Source: JACJXW01 sp964418125 (GTDB lineage Bacteria > Bacteroidota > Bacteroidia > Chitinophagales > Saprospiraceae). Taken from it: 64,000 bases of DNA. The stretch covers positions 41,891-105,890 of the forward strand of contig CAYQKY010000007.1 in the NCBI GenBank assembly GCA_964418125.1, written 5' to 3'. This document shows, piece after piece, positions 15,555 through 23,972 of the stretch (positions within the stretch are counted from its first letter, which is position 1; each line of letters opens with the position of its first letter). The translations under genes were made by a program, and so were the position numbers. Below the pieces are notes generated by a model. It was given only the letters and a program-made list of their open reading frames with translations. It made no database searches and was not told the DNA's origin.

Positions 15555-18539
15555 TTACTTATACTCAAACGACAGCATCTGTACATCCCTCGAGTTCGGC
15601 CCTACAAAGACATGAAACTCCCCGGGCTCCACCACCCATTCCAGATCGCTGTTACAGAACTCGAGGAGCGATTCATCGATGGCGAAACGAACGGTTTTTT
15701 CCTCGCCGGGCTCCAGTTTGATCTTTTCAAAACCTTTCAGCTCCATAACCGGGCGGCTGATGCTGCCCACCAGGTCACGGATGTACAACTGTACGATCTC
15801 ATCGCCGGCGCGATCGCCCGTATTTTTCACCGTTACGCTGAGAGTGACTTTGCCGCCTTTCGTCATTTCGGTGTGCGACAGGGCCGGTTTGCCGTATTCG
15901 AACTGTGTGTAGCTCAGCCCGTAGCCGAACGGATACAGCGGCTCATTCGGGATATCCAGGTAGTTGGATAAAAATTTTCGATTCTCGCCCCCCTCGTAGG
16001 GCCGGCCGGTTTTCAGCATGCTGTGGTAGACCGGGATCTGCCCGACGGCTACCGGAAAGGAGGCCGTCAGTTTTCCGGAAGGGTTGACGTCCCCGAAAAG
16101 CAGGTCCGCAACCGCGTAACCTGCCTCCATACCGGGGTGCCACACATCCAGGATGGCGTCCATATTTTCGTCCTCCCAGGTGAGCGTCATCGGCCGTCCG
16201 TTAAACAGGACGAGGACGATGGGCTTGCCTGTTTCCTTAAGGGCTTTCAGCAACCGCACCTGTGAAGGCTGCAGCCCGATATCGGCCATACTCGACGATT
16301 CCCCGCTCATATCGGCCGCTTCTCCCATAACGGCCACGACCACGTCGGCCGTTTCCGCGATTTCCAGGGCTTCGGCGATCATCTCTTCGGGCGAACGCTC
16401 ATCGATGACGATCTCCTCGCCGAAGGTATTGACGCGCCGGGCGAATTCCGGGTCGTCGGAAATATTGGCGCCCTTGGCATATCGGATACTGCCTCCCTCC
16501 CCGATCGAAGCTTCCATCCCTTCCAGAACGGTAATGGATTTGGAATGATCGCCCGATACGCTCCAGGTGCCCATCATATTGCGCCGGCTGTCCGCCAATG
16601 GCCCGATCAGGGCGATCTTTGCGGATTTGCCCAACGGCAATACGTTTCCTTCATTCTTGAGCAGCACGGCCGATTTGCCGGCCACTTCCCGGGAAAAGGC
16701 ACGGTTTTTCTCGGAGAGGATCTCTTTCGGCGCCCGCGATTCATCGAAATAGCGGTAGGGGTCTTCGAATAAACCCAGGCGTTCCTTGGCGATCAGGATG
16801 CGCTGGCAGGCGCGGTCGATCTGCGCTCGGTTGACCAAACCTTCTTCGAGGGATCTTTCCAGGGTCGTCAGATACCCCTCCCCGATCATATCCATGTCGA
16901 TCCCGGCCTTGAGGGCCAAAGCCGATACCTGTTGCAGATCACCCAGCCCGTGAGGGATCATCTCGTTGATGGTGGTGTAATCCGTTACGACAAACCCGTC
17001 AAACCCCCACCTGTCGCGCAAGACGGTTTGAAACAGGTACTCGTTGGCGCTTGCCGGCACGTAATCGACCACATTGAAGGAGGTCATTACCGTTCCTACG
17101 CCGGCATCGACGGCCGCTTTGTAGGGGGGCAGGTACTCATTGTGGAGGCGCACCCGGCTCATGTCTACCGTGGCGTAGTCGCGCCCGCCTTCCGATGCGC
17201 CGTAGGCAGCGAAGTGTTTCACGCAGGCCAGCATGGTGGTAGGGTCCGACAGGTCGTCCTGCTGATAGCCTCTTACCATCGCTTCGGCGATCCTGGAGCT
17301 GAGGAAGGGGTCTTCGCCATTGCCTTCCGCGACGCGCCCCCAACGAGGGTCGCGCGCTATGTCAACCATAGGCGAAAAGTTCCACATGATGCCGTCGGCA
17401 GTGGCCTCGCGGGCCGCCGTACGGGCGGTTTCTCCGATCAGCTCAGGGTCCCAGGTACAAGACATGGCCAGCGGAATGGGAAAAATAGTCTGGTGTCCGT
17501 GAATGACATCCATTGCGGTTAACAACGGAATGCCAAGCCGGCTCTCCTCTACCGCGATCCTCTGAATGTTGCGCATTTTGGAAGCGCTGCGGGAGCCGAA
17601 GATGCCGCCCACTTTTCCGGCCCTGATCTTCTCCTCGACATTCTTACTGATAACCGCGCCGGTAACGGCGCCGCCCTGATTGACCAGGTTGAGCTGGCCG
17701 ATCTTCTCCTCCAGCGTCATCTCCGCCATCAGGGAATCAACGAAAAGGGAGTAGGATTCCCCTTTGTATTTTGAGAACATCCAGGGTAAAAAAGCAGGCT
17801 CGGAGAGGGCCGGATCCCAGGAGTTGTGATTGGCCTCCGGATAGAGCGTTATCTTGGCCAGGCCTCCCTCGCGCTGAATGGCCTTCAGCATTCGGATGGA
17901 ATGGCGCGGCAAAACAATATCATCCTTCATGCCGTGGAAGATCCAGATGGGAATATCCACCATTGCCGGGGCCTTCTCCGGGGCGCCGCCGCCACAGATC
18001 GGCGCCGCCGCCGCGATCTTTTCCGGCATGCGCCACAGCAGTTCAAAGACGCCCATGCCGCCCATCGACAATCCGGAAACATATAGGCGGTTCTCATCAA
18101 TATATGGCTTGTCCAGTTCCTGCCCAAGCAGATCCATCACAGCGGCCAGAGAAGGGGTTGGCGGCTGGCCGGTAAGGAATTCGAACTGGAAGGAACCGTC
18201 GTCTTTCCGGCTCTGGCCGATCTTGGCCCAGAAATCCGTTTCAGGACATTGCGGAAAAATGACGACCGCCGGGTATTTATGCAAAGAATCCAGGAAAAGC
18301 ATGCCTCCATGTGTCAACTGCTTCTCATTGTCGGCGCCGCTTTCCCCCCGGCCGTGCAGGAACAGGACGAGCGGATAGCGTTTGTTCTTATCGAAATCAT
18401 GGGGATAGAGGATGCGATAGTTGAGCGTGTCTCCCTCATGAAGGTGTTGTTTGTACAGATATTTTCCCGCTTCCACCTGGCCCCAGGCCAGGCTGCTCCA
18501 TAAGAACAAGGCAATTGAAATGGTCAGAATGCGATTCAT
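15555..18539 (-). CDS. bifunctional alpha/beta-hydrolase esterase - GH3 beta-glucosidase fusion
   Basis: 994 residues with a signal peptide (1-20). Residues 25-255 are an alpha/beta hydrolase of the feruloyl-esterase/PHB-depolymerase type: 'FLHGRGESG', nucleophile Ser158 in 'SGLSMGGMG', and His238 in 'ANHNSWDP'. Residues 265-994 are a complete BglX-like GH3 enzyme: 'GNGEDPFLSSRIAEAM', nucleophile Asp520 ('FVVTDYTT'), candidate acid/base Glu747 ('MSGESSSM') and the Fn3-like C-terminus. One chain would remove an acyl or aryl ester and release glucose from the deprotected chain in the periplasm. It starts 1 base after the GH144 stop, so the two are translationally close. The GH3 half would suit sophorose-type oligosaccharides made by the neighbouring GH144 enzymes. 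Confidence 0.92.
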   Translation of the reverse strand: MNRILTISIALFLWSSLAWGQVEAGKYLYKQHLHEGDTLNYRILYPHDFDKNKRYPLVLFLHGRGESGADNEKQLTHGGMLFLDSLHKYPAVVIFPQCPETDFWAKIGQSRKDDGSFQFEFLTGQPPTPSLAAVMDLLGQELDKPYIDENRLYVSGLSMGGMGVFELLWRMPEKIAAAAPICGGGAPEKAPAMVDIPIWIFHGMKDDIVLPRHSIRMLKAIQREGGLAKITLYPEANHNSWDPALSEPAFLPWMFSKYKGESYSLFVDSLMAEMTLEEKIGQLNLVNQGGAVTGAVISKNVEEKIRAGKVGGIFGSRSASKMRNIQRIAVEESRLGIPLLTAMDVIHGHQTIFPIPLAMSCTWDPELIGETARTAAREATADGIMWNFSPMVDIARDPRWGRVAEGNGEDPFLSSRIAEAMVRGYQQDDLSDPTTMLACVKHFAAYGASEGGRDYATVDMSRVRLHNEYLPPYKAAVDAGVGTVMTSFNVVDYVPASANEYLFQTVLRDRWGFDGFVVTDYTTINEMIPHGLGDLQQVSALALKAGIDMDMIGEGYLTTLERSLEEGLVNRAQIDRACQRILIAKERLGLFEDPYRYFDESRAPKEILSEKNRAFSREVAGKSAVLLKNEGNVLPLGKSAKIALIGPLADSRRNMMGTWSVSGDHSKSITVLEGMEASIGEGGSIRYAKGANISDDPEFARRVNTFGEEIVIDERSPEEMIAEALEIAETADVVVAVMGEAADMSGESSSMADIGLQPSQVRLLKALKETGKPIVLVLFNGRPMTLTWEDENMDAILDVWHPGMEAGYAVADLLFGDVNPSGKLTASFPVAVGQIPVYHSMLKTGRPYEGGENRKFLSNYLDIPNEPLYPFGYGLSYTQFEYGKPALSHTEMTKGGKVTLSVTVKNTGDRAGDEIVQLYIRDLVGSISRPVMELKGFEKIKLEPGEEKTVRFAIDESLLEFCNSDLEWVVEPGEFHVFVGPNSRDVQMLSFEYK

Positions 18540-18540
18540 C

Positions 18541-19857
18541 CTATTTGTTTTGTGTTCGTTTAATATCCAGTTTTTGCAAGCCTTCCTGTATTTCCGGCGC
18601 CGACATGAAGAGTTCCCAGATCAATCCTGACCGGTAATTTTCGATCATCACCGGAATGGGCAATTGATCGATGGCCAGATAACGGGGAAGGCGCCAATCC
18701 GATTGGACGCTAAAAGCATCATAGGGCCCATATTCGCCGATGATCCCGGGATGATCTTCGTACAAGTGCCTCAGAAACATCATGCTTTCTTCCGGTGTAT
18801 AGGGAAACGACGACAGGGCGGCGGTCGGCGTGATCACCCCCAGGTCATTGGACGGGCGATGAGCATCATAGCCCACCAGGGAGTAACTGGCGGTCAGGCC
18901 CCAGCATTTCTCTGAATAATGCATATAACCACGGGGGTTCTCGATGCAATAAGCATGGTGGATCAGGGTGTGGTTCCGGTTGAGGAGCCAGTAATCGGCG
19001 TAGGAATCATGCAGGCCTCTGGGGTCCAGCCCCATAAACGAGTAATGCGCCCAGAAAAGCGGCCCGACGGGGATGGCGCCCTCTCCGTTATGATCAAGCA
19101 CGACGTCGTAGCCGTATGCACTTTCATTGGACACAATTTCCCCTTTGCGCATATAGCCTTCGTGAAAACAGGCCGGATCGACCGGATGGGTAGGAGAAGA
19201 AGCGGCCAGGATATACATGATGGTGCATTCATTATAGCCCGTGACGGCAAAGTCCTTTCGCCACTCATGTTCAGGAGACCAGTGCCAGTAAAGGACATTC
19301 TCGCCCCGGGTATACCAGTTCCAATCCACTTCCTTCCAAAGCTGGTCCAGCAGTGCCGCCAGCTTGCGCTCTTTGCGGTTGCCGTTGCGAAAATACTGGC
19401 GGGCGACGATCAACCCCTGCACTAAAAAGGCGGTTTCCACCAGATCGCCCCCATCATCGTACCGGCTGAACGGCTTTACTTTCCCGGAAGGATACATCCA
19501 GTGCGGCCAGGCGCCGTGAAACCGGTCCGCTTGCCGGAGCCATTCGGCCAGGCGCTGCAGGCGTGCCCGGCCCTCCTCACGGGAAATAAATCCGCGTTCG
19601 ATGGCAGCGATCGTGGCCATGATGCCAAAACCAGTCCCTCCCGAGGTGACTATATCGGCATCGTCATGAGGATAAATACCATCTTCGTGAATGCGTTCAC
19701 GGGCACCGCCGGAAATGGGTTCACCCCCCTTCCAGAAAAAGTTAAAGGTTTGTTGCTGGACGCGATCGAGGAGGGCCTCATCACTTAATGAGGATTGAGC
19801 CGCTACAGCGATATTGATAAGCAAGAAGGTAAAAAAAAGGTTGACTATCCGAATCAT
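18541..19857 (-). CDS. GH144-type (glycoamylase-like, PF10091) glucanase, short form
   Basis: 438 residues with a signal peptide ending near 'AVAAQ'. The (alpha/alpha)6 barrel has family motifs 'TSGGTGFGIMATIAAIERGF', 'RFHGAWPHW', 'GGDLVETAFLVQGL', 'HWSPEHEWRKDF' and 'GVITPTAALSSFPYTPEE'. This family includes the endo-beta-1,2-glucanase of Chitinophaga pinensis (GH144). Its place in a PUL beside a GH3 gene makes a beta-1,2-glucan or related beta-glucan the best guess. The catalytic residues were not assigned. It is probably periplasmic, since there is no lipobox. The start was kept because the signal peptide begins directly at 'MIRIVNLFFTF'. Confidence 0.85.
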   Translation of the reverse strand: MIRIVNLFFTFLLINIAVAAQSSLSDEALLDRVQQQTFNFFWKGGEPISGGARERIHEDGIYPHDDADIVTSGGTGFGIMATIAAIERGFISREEGRARLQRLAEWLRQADRFHGAWPHWMYPSGKVKPFSRYDDGGDLVETAFLVQGLIVARQYFRNGNRKERKLAALLDQLWKEVDWNWYTRGENVLYWHWSPEHEWRKDFAVTGYNECTIMYILAASSPTHPVDPACFHEGYMRKGEIVSNESAYGYDVVLDHNGEGAIPVGPLFWAHYSFMGLDPRGLHDSYADYWLLNRNHTLIHHAYCIENPRGYMHYSEKCWGLTASYSLVGYDAHRPSNDLGVITPTAALSSFPYTPEESMMFLRHLYEDHPGIIGEYGPYDAFSVQSDWRLPRYLAIDQLPIPVMIENYRSGLIWELFMSAPEIQEGLQKLDIKRTQNK

Positions 19858-19910
19858 CGTAAGAATTGGTTTTCCTGAGTGAATTTCATCCAGTCAAAAA
19901 AAAGGAGCAT

Positions 19911-19935
19911 TAAGTACGTGGGCCACGTGTACTTA
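19911..19935 (-). terminator. hairpin followed by T-run between the two GH144 genes
   Basis: TAAGTAC-GTGG pairs with CCAC-GT-GTACTTA (two-base bulge). On the minus strand it is followed after about 7 bases by eight T residues (19896-19903). It may attenuate transcription between the GH144 genes. Confidence 0.4.
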
Positions 19936-19939
19936 CACA

Positions 19940-21928
19940 CTAATACGTAAACCCCAGCAAATCCAACCCCTGCCGTACCTCCGGCGCTGTCATGAACAGA
20001 TCCCACAACAGGCCGGAGCGGTAATTTTCGATCATACAGATGATCGGCCCCTGGTCAATGGCCAGGAAGGAATCGGCCTCCCAGTTATTCACCGGATGAA
20101 AGGCATCGTAAAAACCGTATTCCCCCCAGAGGCGGTCACCCAGATCGTAGTAAAAATGCCGGATTGCCGCCAGGCTTTCCTCCGGCGTATAGGGGATGGA
20201 AGACACGGCGGCCGTTGGGGTGATGACGCCCCGGTCATTAGTGGGGCTATGGGCTGAATAACCGGTATAGGAGTCACTGGCGGTCAACCCCCAGGATTGA
20301 GCGGAATATCCGTAGTACTGCTTCGGATTCTCTACACAATATTGATAGTTGATCCGGGAGTGATTGACATTCTGTGTCCAGTAATTGGCATATTGATCCT
20401 CCAGGTTGCGGGGGTCGAGGCCCAGATAGGAGTAGTGGGCGAAAAAGAGCGGCCCTCCGTAGTCGTATCCCAGCGGCAGAGGAACCCCAAAATAAGACTG
20501 GCCATTGGCCATCGCTCCGGAGCGGGCATAGCCGGAATGATAGACCTCCGGTTCGATGGGATGTGTGGGCGAAGCAGCAGCCAGGATATAAACGATCTGT
20601 GTCTCGTTGTGTCCGCTTATCCTCAGGTTGATCTGAAATTCGTTGTCGGGTGACCAATGCCAGTACAGGGCCTCGCCCTGCCCTTTGGTATACCAGCCCC
20701 ATTCCACCCCTTCCCAGAGAGTACTGATGCGCCCGATCAGTTCAACCTCCTGGGGCGCTTCCTGCAGGAGATACTGCCGCACAGTGAGCAACCCCTGCAC
20801 CAGAAAGGCCGTTTCAACAAGGTCACCTCCATTGTCGCGGGGGCTGAAAGGGACTACCTCTCCCGTCTGCCCGTTGATCCAGTGCGGCCAGGCGCCGTGG
20901 AAACGATCGGCGGTTTCCAAAAAACCAACAACCTGCTCCCAGCGCCCCAGGGCTTCTTCCAGGGTAATGAAGCCACGCTCCACGGCCACCACCATGGCCA
21001 TGAGGCCGAACCCACTGCCGCCACTGGTGACGATATTGCCGCTGGTATTGCGCTCGCGGGCCATGCCGCAATCAGGATGGCCAAAGTCCCAGAAATAACG
21101 GAAAGTCTGTTCCTGGATGGTAGTCAGGAGTTCGTCATCCGACAGAGCCGGGAAATCGGGGGTGGCCGAAGGGCCGGTAAAGAAAGTCAACTCCAGCCCG
21201 GAAAAATCGCGGCCGGCAGCTTCGCCCAGGCCGGAGGTGATAATCATCCGGTGGGTAGTAAAATCTTTGAGGGTTTCGGTGAACTGCAGCTGGAAAGAGG
21301 TATCGCTGAGCGCCGTGGCATTGAATTCCATTTTCTCCCGGCCTTCGACAGAAATATACTCTTTAAGGCTTTGAGGGTTGATTGCCAATGGATGGGAAAA
21401 AGCAATCTCCACCGGCTGGCTGACGCTGATGCCGGTATTGAGGGCATCGGCCTCCAGGGTAAGCCGATTGGTATCTGACTGAATCCGGGTAACCCTGAGA
21501 GGCTGTTTTTCAATGCTAAAGGTAAGCACCAGCCCCTCCAGGGCAGTAGCCTCCGGGCTAGCCAGGGGGCCATTGGCACGGAGGGTATAGGTTTCACCTT
21601 CGATCCAGGTATGATTGACGGTAATGGTTACCTGGTCTTGCCGCGCGTTCCAGTCTTCCGTGTCATCGAGCACCGTGCCGCCGGCGCTTACCTGGAAAAG
21701 GTTAGAAGAAGTTATTTCCACAGGGGCGGAAAAACCAAGAAAAATAGCGCCTTCTCCATCCACTACATCCCCGTTGAGGATCGTCTGGCCGCCCAGGCGG
21801 GCGAAGGTAAGTTTCAGTTCATCCTGGGGAGTTACCTCCCCGCCATCATCATTACAGGAGGAGTACAGCAGGAGGCCGAGAAGGGAAAAAAAGAAAACGG
21901 CCTTTAGTGGGAGGGTAGTTTGAGTCAT
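19940..21928 (-). CDS. GH144-type (glycoamylase-like) lipoprotein with N-terminal Ig-like domains
   Basis: 662 residues. The N-terminus has a lipobox ('LLLYSSCNDDGG'), so it is probably anchored at the outer membrane. Residues 35-250 form two beta-sandwich, Big_5/SbsA-like Ig domains ('ISVSQPVEIAFSHPLAINP'). Residues 255-660 are a second glycoamylase/GH144 catalytic domain with 'TSGGSGFGLMAMVVAVERGF', 'RFHGAWPHWINGQ' and 'GVITPTAAVSSIPYTPEE'. It is a paralogue of the next gene. A surface-anchored endo-enzyme that cuts the polymer for SusCD import, with the short form acting in the periplasm, would be the standard PUL division of labour; this is inference. Confidence 0.87.
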   Translation of the reverse strand: MTQTTLPLKAVFFFSLLGLLLYSSCNDDGGEVTPQDELKLTFARLGGQTILNGDVVDGEGAIFLGFSAPVEITSSNLFQVSAGGTVLDDTEDWNARQDQVTITVNHTWIEGETYTLRANGPLASPEATALEGLVLTFSIEKQPLRVTRIQSDTNRLTLEADALNTGISVSQPVEIAFSHPLAINPQSLKEYISVEGREKMEFNATALSDTSFQLQFTETLKDFTTHRMIITSGLGEAAGRDFSGLELTFFTGPSATPDFPALSDDELLTTIQEQTFRYFWDFGHPDCGMARERNTSGNIVTSGGSGFGLMAMVVAVERGFITLEEALGRWEQVVGFLETADRFHGAWPHWINGQTGEVVPFSPRDNGGDLVETAFLVQGLLTVRQYLLQEAPQEVELIGRISTLWEGVEWGWYTKGQGEALYWHWSPDNEFQINLRISGHNETQIVYILAAASPTHPIEPEVYHSGYARSGAMANGQSYFGVPLPLGYDYGGPLFFAHYSYLGLDPRNLEDQYANYWTQNVNHSRINYQYCVENPKQYYGYSAQSWGLTASDSYTGYSAHSPTNDRGVITPTAAVSSIPYTPEESLAAIRHFYYDLGDRLWGEYGFYDAFHPVNNWEADSFLAIDQGPIICMIENYRSGLLWDLFMTAPEVRQGLDLLGFTY

Positions 21929-21968
21929 AGGAATCGGGATGGTGAATTACAATTAAACGCTGCCGGGA

Positions 21969-22018
21969 TCCCAAATTTATTTGGGCCCGAAGACGGGTAT
22001 TATCTCATTGTAACGCCT
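21969..22018 (+). repeat. dispersed hairpin repeat, copy A
   Basis: CCCAAATTTATTTGGG (arms of 6 bp) is followed at once by a second small hairpin, CCCG-AAGA-CGGG. The word TTGTAACGCCT follows at 22008-22018. The same words occur at 46012-46046 in another order. Function unknown. Confidence 0.5.
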
Positions 22019-22088
22019 GAAGTAGGTTTACCAAAAAATCGGAGTACACGTTTTTATACCTATGCAAAACGTAATAATGAGCAAATTT

Positions 22089-22127
22089 CAAATACCGGGA
22101 GCCGCTATTGCCGGCTCCCGGTATTTG
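22089..22127 (-). terminator. 16-bp perfect hairpin downstream of the SusC-SusD-LamG genes
   Basis: CAAATACCGGGAGCCG and CGGCTCCCGGTATTTG are perfect arms around a 7-base loop, starting 10 bases after the stop of the LamG lipoprotein gene. It has no long T-run but is strong enough to end transcription or protect the 3' end of susCD messages relative to the enzyme genes. Confidence 0.65.
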
Positions 22128-22136
22128 ACAATCTAG

Positions 22137-23927
22137 TTAATTTTCATCAGCGATGATCTGGCTGACTTCCTCCTGCGTCAACGCTTTGTTGAACAGGCGG
22201 AGTTCATCCATCCAGCTGAGGTCCGAATGGTGGCCCCACTCCGTAAAGCGGGGGTCGCCGGACATGATGGAGATCACGTCGCAATCCGTCCAGTCGATGC
22301 CTGCGAAATCGCCCTGGGAGACAACTTCGCCGTCGATGTAGACGACACACTCGCTGCCGGAAATGGTGAAAGCGAAGTGGTGCCAGCTATCATCCGGAAC
22401 GGCGATATCGGCGGCATCCCCGCCGTCGAACCAGCTGTCGCCTTCGCCGTGGCCGGCATTGAGCTTGAAACGCTGCTCCCCACCGGCATTCTCGCGGAAG
22501 AAGCGGAAGCCACTGGTTCGATTGTTCTGGGCGTCCGGGTTGTCGGGGTCCGGCGGGCCAATGACCAATATGCCAGCGCGATCCGGGTCAGCATTGATCT
22601 TCATCCAGAACACGGCGCTGAACTCATCGCCCAGCAGCCCGTCCGTGGGGAAGGTGAGATAAGAATCGGCAGCGCCGGCATAAGCGTCAGGGCCAACTTT
22701 GCCCTCACCGGCGAGATCGGGGGTGCCGACGACATTCGCAATCTGCCCGCTTACCATTTCCCGGTAAACGCCTTCATCAAAGCTCATATAGAAGGTCTCC
22801 CCGTCGTACTTTGGCGTGTAGGCGCCGCCTCCGCCGGATTCCGTTGTGATGATAGCCTGGATCTCAGACTGAGACAGTTCGCGGTCGAAAATGCGCAGCT
22901 CGTCCATCAGGCTTCGATCCGATAAATGATCCCAGCCGGTAAAACGAGGCGCGCCCGACATGATGGAAAGGATATCGCAGCCCGTCCAGTCGACACCGCC
23001 GTCGAGCGTGCCCTGGCTAACGATATTTCCGTCAATATAGACAACGGCGCCGTTATTCGAAATGGTAAAGGCAAAGTGGTGCCATTCGTCAGTGCCAGGC
23101 ACGACGTCGGCAGCGTCGCCGCCGTCGAACCAGGAGTCGCCGTCCCCGCGGCCGACATTGAGCTTAAAGCGCTGCTCCCCGCCGGCATTCTCCCGGAAAA
23201 AGCGGAAGCCGCTGGTCCGGTTATTGGGAGCGGTGGGGTTGACTGCATCCGGCGGGCCGATGACCAGTATACCGGCCCGGTCGGGGGTAGCGTTGACCTT
23301 CATCCAGAACACTGCGGATAACTCATCGCCCAGCAAACCCTCCGTCGGATAGGTCAGGTAGGCGTCGGCAGCGCCCTTGTAGGCATCGAGGCCGACGACG
23401 CTCTCGCCGGCAAAACTGGGGGAGCCAACCACTGTCGGCTGCTTGATGTTCACCAGGTCGATGAAGTCGCCGTCGAACGGCATGTACAGGACTTCGCCGG
23501 GATAGAGCGGCGTGTAGGCGGGCTCTTTGGTAAAGTTTACGGTAGCCGAGCCGGTTTTTCCGTTCGTATCCGTTGCCGTAATGGTAATGGTGTGCATGCC
23601 GTCGGCCACCTGGCCGTATTCATATTCACCGACAAACCGGCGGTAGTCGAGGAATTCGGTGAACGTCGCGATCTCAGAGCCATCGAAAGCAACGGCCACT
23701 TCTGCCAGTTCAATATCGTCCGTAGCCTCAAACCTGATGTTAACCGTAGTGACGGCCTCCAGTACCTGAATGGTTGAACCTTCCACCGGGAAGGAGATCG
23801 TGACCTCCGGGCTTCCCTGGTCGGGGCCCGGATCAACAGGGCTAATGGGGTCGATGCCCTCCCGTTCACAGGCCAGAACAAGGCCCGTCAACATTAGAAA
23901 CAGGAATAATTTATTTATTAATTTCAT
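22137..23927 (-). CDS. surface glycan-binding lipoprotein with Ig-like and two tandem LamG domains
   Basis: 596 residues. A lipobox ('LTGLVLACERE') is followed by a proline/aspartate linker and an Ig/Big-type domain (about 41-135: 'VTISFPVEGSTIQV'). Two concanavalin-A/LamG domains follow (about 145-370 and 375-596). The LamG copies are very similar, sharing 'AVFWMKVN/INADPDRAGILV', 'RTSGFRFFRENAGGEQRFKL' and 'DSWFDGGDAAD'. That points to recent internal duplication, also visible at DNA level (22140-22810 versus 22850-23480). It takes the place of the SusE/F-type surface glycan-binding protein right after susD, so polysaccharide binding at the cell surface is the likely job. Confidence 0.85.
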   Translation of the reverse strand: MKLINKLFLFLMLTGLVLACEREGIDPISPVDPGPDQGSPEVTISFPVEGSTIQVLEAVTTVNIRFEATDDIELAEVAVAFDGSEIATFTEFLDYRRFVGEYEYGQVADGMHTITITATDTNGKTGSATVNFTKEPAYTPLYPGEVLYMPFDGDFIDLVNIKQPTVVGSPSFAGESVVGLDAYKGAADAYLTYPTEGLLGDELSAVFWMKVNATPDRAGILVIGPPDAVNPTAPNNRTSGFRFFRENAGGEQRFKLNVGRGDGDSWFDGGDAADVVPGTDEWHHFAFTISNNGAVVYIDGNIVSQGTLDGGVDWTGCDILSIMSGAPRFTGWDHLSDRSLMDELRIFDRELSQSEIQAIITTESGGGGAYTPKYDGETFYMSFDEGVYREMVSGQIANVVGTPDLAGEGKVGPDAYAGAADSYLTFPTDGLLGDEFSAVFWMKINADPDRAGILVIGPPDPDNPDAQNNRTSGFRFFRENAGGEQRFKLNAGHGEGDSWFDGGDAADIAVPDDSWHHFAFTISGSECVVYIDGEVVSQGDFAGIDWTDCDVISIMSGDPRFTEWGHHSDLSWMDELRLFNKALTQEEVSQIIADEN

Positions 23928-23972
23928 TGTTCTTACAATTTAAGATTAATGGACAGGAATAAAACCAGTGAT

